Assembly: GCA_000433135.1 (NCBI GenBank)
Contig: HF991975.1
Coordinates: 11,680 to 20,378, forward strand
DNA length: 8,699 bases
Source of the DNA: Clostridium sp. CAG:921
GTDB lineage: Bacteria > Bacillota > Clostridia > TANB77 > CAG-465
Reading direction: 5' to 3'
In this document: piece by piece, positions 6,831 through 8,699 of the stretch
How positions within the stretch are numbered: position 1 is the stretch's first letter
Layout: each line of letters begins with the position of its first letter
Translations under genes and position numbers: made by a program
Notes under the pieces: generated by a model
What the model was told of the DNA's origin: nothing
Databases searched by the model: none
What the model saw: only the letters and a program-made list of their open reading frames with translations

Positions 6831-7562
6831 TTACAGTCTAACACAGCACTTTGGCATAGTTCTTTTGTGCTCGGATATTACATGCATTCTCTCAATGCGT
6901 TTCTGTGCCTCTGCATCTACAGTCTTACCAGTAAGAATAACATCTTCAACCTGTGCATAAGTAAACCCAAGCTTTTCTTCATCAGATTTACCACTAATGC
7001 CATCGGCAGGATCTTTAGCAATTATTTTACTTGGTACAAGTATATGCCTAGCAATCTGATATACTTCACTTACTAAATAATCTGCAATAGGGTTATAGTC
7101 GCATCCACCATCACCGTACTTAGTAAAGTAACCAATGTATAGTTCACACTTATTTCCAGTACCAACCACTAAAGCATTTTCTAATGCTGCAATTGCATAA
7201 AGCATTGTCATACGAAGTCTTGGCTTTAAATTTATTGCAGCTTCACCAGTTAATTTTTCTCCATAATTTTCAAAGATTGTTTTGTGCATGCTGTCATTAA
7301 CATCATTAAGTGGAAGATTTTTACTTCTTACTTTAAATCTGTCTACAACAAGCATTGCATCTTCGTAGTCCTGACTTATTGAGTAGCATGGCATAGTAAT
7401 AGCAATAACATTTTCACTTCCAAGAGCCATACTAAGTAAGCCAATTACAACTGCAGAATCTTTGCCACCACTGTTGCCAACGACGGCCTTAGTTTTACCG
7501 GCAGCCTTAAAATAATCCTTGATACTATTTACAATATTATTTACTTCTTGTTTTACATTCAT
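6831..7562 (-). CDS. nadE: NAD(+) synthetase, ammonia-dependent type
   Basis: Catalyses the last step of NAD synthesis: nicotinic acid adenine dinucleotide plus ATP plus ammonia gives NAD, AMP and pyrophosphate. It is an N-type ATP pyrophosphatase: the pyrophosphate loop SGGKDS is at residues 31-36, NLKPRLRMTMLYAIA (111-125) matches the substrate/ATP-binding helix, GTGNKCELYIGYFTKYGDGG (134-153) is the family signature, and KDPADGISGKSDEEKLGF (183-200) is the loop that closes over the active site. At 243 residues it has only the synthetase domain and no glutaminase (carbon-nitrogen hydrolase) domain, so free ammonia or a separate supplier is implied. The ATG at 7562 is preceded by AAGGAGGAT (7579-7571), which is formed by the last codons of pncB. 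The two genes are 5 bases apart and surely cotranscribed. The C-terminus ends with an unremarkable tail containing two adjacent cysteines. Confidence 0.95.
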   Translation of the reverse strand: MNVKQEVNNIVNSIKDYFKAAGKTKAVVGNSGGKDSAVVIGLLSMALGSENVIAITMPCYSISQDYEDAMLVVDRFKVRSKNLPLNDVNDSMHKTIFENYGEKLTGEAAINLKPRLRMTMLYAIAALENALVVGTGNKCELYIGYFTKYGDGGCDYNPIADYLVSEVYQIARHILVPSKIIAKDPADGISGKSDEEKLGFTYAQVEDVILTGKTVDAEAQKRIERMHVISEHKRTMPKCCVRL

Positions 7563-7567
7563 AATAA

Positions 7568-8698
7568 TTAATCCTCCTTATTGTTAATAGTGGAAATCAA
7601 ATTTTCTTTCAATGTATAAAGCTTTAGTGAAAGGTCTACATAGTACTTGTGTGGAAAATCGAAGCGTCTTACTTCCGGCCAAAGATGTGACAATTCTTCT
7701 TGACAGTAATTGCGAATTTCTTCTGTCGATTTGTTATCATATACACAAATACCTTTGTCAAAAATTGGAACAAGTAATTCTTTTAACGAATAACTTCCAG
7801 CTTTAAATGTTTTTTTCTTAGCTGTAAACTCAGGATCAAATATCGTAAGATCTTTGCTATCATCAAAAGTTTCACTAGCTAAACAAATAATATCAGCCAT
7901 GTAGTATCCGGTTTCATTGTCGACAATTCTGTATACTTTCTTATCTCCAGGATTGGTAACTTTTATCTTATCTTCAGAAAGCTTTATAACAGGTGTTAGC
8001 TTACCATTTTCACTTCTTGCAGTAAGTTTATATACTCCATTAAATGCAGGGCAACTGTAGGAAGTTATAAGCTCCGTACCTGTAGCCCAGAAGTTAATTT
8101 TAGCATCCTGCGATTTTAGCTGTTGGATAAGTCTTTCATTTAAATTATTGGATGCACAAATAATTGCATCTGTAAATCCTGCCTCATCCAACATGATACG
8201 TGCTTTTTTAGAAAGGTATGCTAAATCACCGCTGTCAAGTCTAATACCATATAACTTTGGAAGTCTGCCAGTTTCACGCAATTCTTTAAATACCGTGATT
8301 GCATTTGGAATACCAGATTTTAAAGTATCATAAGTATCAACCAAAAGGATGACATTTTCCATGTAAATACTTGCATATTCTCTAAATGAAGCAACCTCGT
8401 TTTCATGCATAAGAACCCAACTGTGCGCCATAGTTCCTGTATCTGGAATACCAAAAGTCATTGCAGCAATTTCATTGCTGGTTGATACACAACCTCCAAT
8501 ATATGCTGCTCTTGAGGCAAACACCGAACCTTTGTCGGCTGGACCTCTTCTAAGCCCAAAGTCAGCTACTGGTTCTCCATTTGCAGCGTAACATATTCTT
8601 GAAGCTTTAGTTGCAATGAGCGACTGTGAATTAATAAAAGTCAAAAGAATATCCTCAATATGCTGAGCAACAATTGGATTTGCCTTTACTTTTACGAT
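7568..8698 (-). CDS. pncB: Nicotinate phosphoribosyltransferase, C-terminal 376 residues (5' end outside window)
   Basis: Catalyses the first step of the Preiss-Handler salvage route: nicotinic acid plus PRPP gives nicotinate mononucleotide, with ATP hydrolysis. The frame stays open to the right edge; the apparent start at 8644 is an internal TTG leucine codon, so roughly the first 100 residues are missing by comparison with the usual length of about 480-490. Visible family features, in order, are SQSLIATKASR, DFGLRRGPAD, the AHSWVLMHE segment whose histidine (codon 8425-8423) is the one phosphorylated in the family, VDTYDT, the phosphate-binding IRLDSGD (bases 8242-8225), and FWATGTELI. The C-terminal LSHLWPEVRRF and YYVDLSLKLYTLKENLI are typical of the clostridial/bacilli form. 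Its last three sense codons double as the nadE ribosome site. The promoter and any NAD- or NiaR-type operator lie beyond the window. Confidence 0.95.
   Translation of the reverse strand: MVKVKANPIVAQHIEDILLTFINSQSLIATKASRICYAANGEPVADFGLRRGPADKGSVFASRAAYIGGCVSTSNEIAAMTFGIPDTGTMAHSWVLMHENEVASFREYASIYMENVILLVDTYDTLKSGIPNAITVFKELRETGRLPKLYGIRLDSGDLAYLSKKARIMLDEAGFTDAIICASNNLNERLIQQLKSQDAKINFWATGTELITSYSCPAFNGVYKLTARSENGKLTPVIKLSEDKIKVTNPGDKKVYRIVDNETGYYMADIICLASETFDDSKDLTIFDPEFTAKKKTFKAGSYSLKELLVPIFDKGICVYDNKSTEEIRNYCQEELSHLWPEVRRFDFPHKYYVDLSLKLYTLKENLISTINNKED
7571..7579 (-). promoter_or_regulatory. nadE ribosome binding site encoded by the last codons of pncB
   Basis: The minus strand reads AAG GAG GAT TAA: the final Lys-Glu-Asp codons and stop of pncB. 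AAGGAGGAT is a near-perfect Shine-Dalgarno sequence, 8 bases before the nadE ATG. Translation termination on pncB therefore delivers ribosomes directly onto nadE. Confidence 0.88.
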
Positions 8699-8699
8699 C

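Noticed and set aside
8642..8644. TTG at 8644 as the real start of pncB
   Set aside because: The frame is open to the window edge with family-like sequence (AQHIEDILLTFINSQ), and the known enzymes have about 100 more residues, so the gene is cut by the window and not short.

Overview
The window looks like a chromosomal segment of an anaerobic, AT-rich, endospore-forming Firmicute (class Clostridia). The evidence is the pairing of FtsZ with the sporulation genes spoIIGA and sigE, strongly AT-rich coding sequence, AGGAGG-type ribosome binding sites, and a HrcA/CIRCE heat-shock operator. I cannot place it to genus from the sequence alone.

Layout, left to right. (1) Bases 2-919 (+) hold the 3' three-quarters of ftsZ, followed by a strong intrinsic terminator. 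(2) Bases 1148-2957 (-) hold a two-gene operon of tandem paralogous WG-like repeat proteins. It has its own terminator at the left end and a textbook sigma-A promoter (TTGACA, 17 bp, TATAAT) at the right end, so it is a self-contained unit lying between ftsZ and spoIIGA. (3) Bases 3215-4737 (+) hold spoIIGA and sigE with a 4-bp overlap: the membrane aspartic protease and the pro-sigma-E precursor it processes during sporulation. sigG, which follows sigE in Bacillus and many clostridia, is not present. (4) Bases 4844-6721 (+) hold htpG (bacterial Hsp90), driven by a consensus sigma-A promoter whose -35 box is embedded in a CIRCE operator and very probably starting at a TTG codon. A palindromic bidirectional terminator follows. 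(5) Bases 7568-8698 and 6831-7562 (-) hold pncB (5' end beyond the window) and nadE, a tightly coupled pair for making NAD from nicotinic acid.

The genes fall into separate tasks: cell division (ftsZ), mother-cell sporulation control (spoIIGA-sigE), protein folding under stress (htpG), NAD salvage (pncB-nadE), and two repeat proteins of unknown function. Transcription units meet tail-to-tail at two places (ftsZ/WG pair and htpG/nadE), each insulated by hairpin terminators, and diverge once (WG pair/spoIIGA). I see no tRNA, rRNA, CRISPR array, insertion sequence or prophage gene. The most noteworthy points are the CIRCE/-35 overlap at htpG, the repeat-protein pair placed in an otherwise conserved division/sporulation neighbourhood, and the missing sigG.
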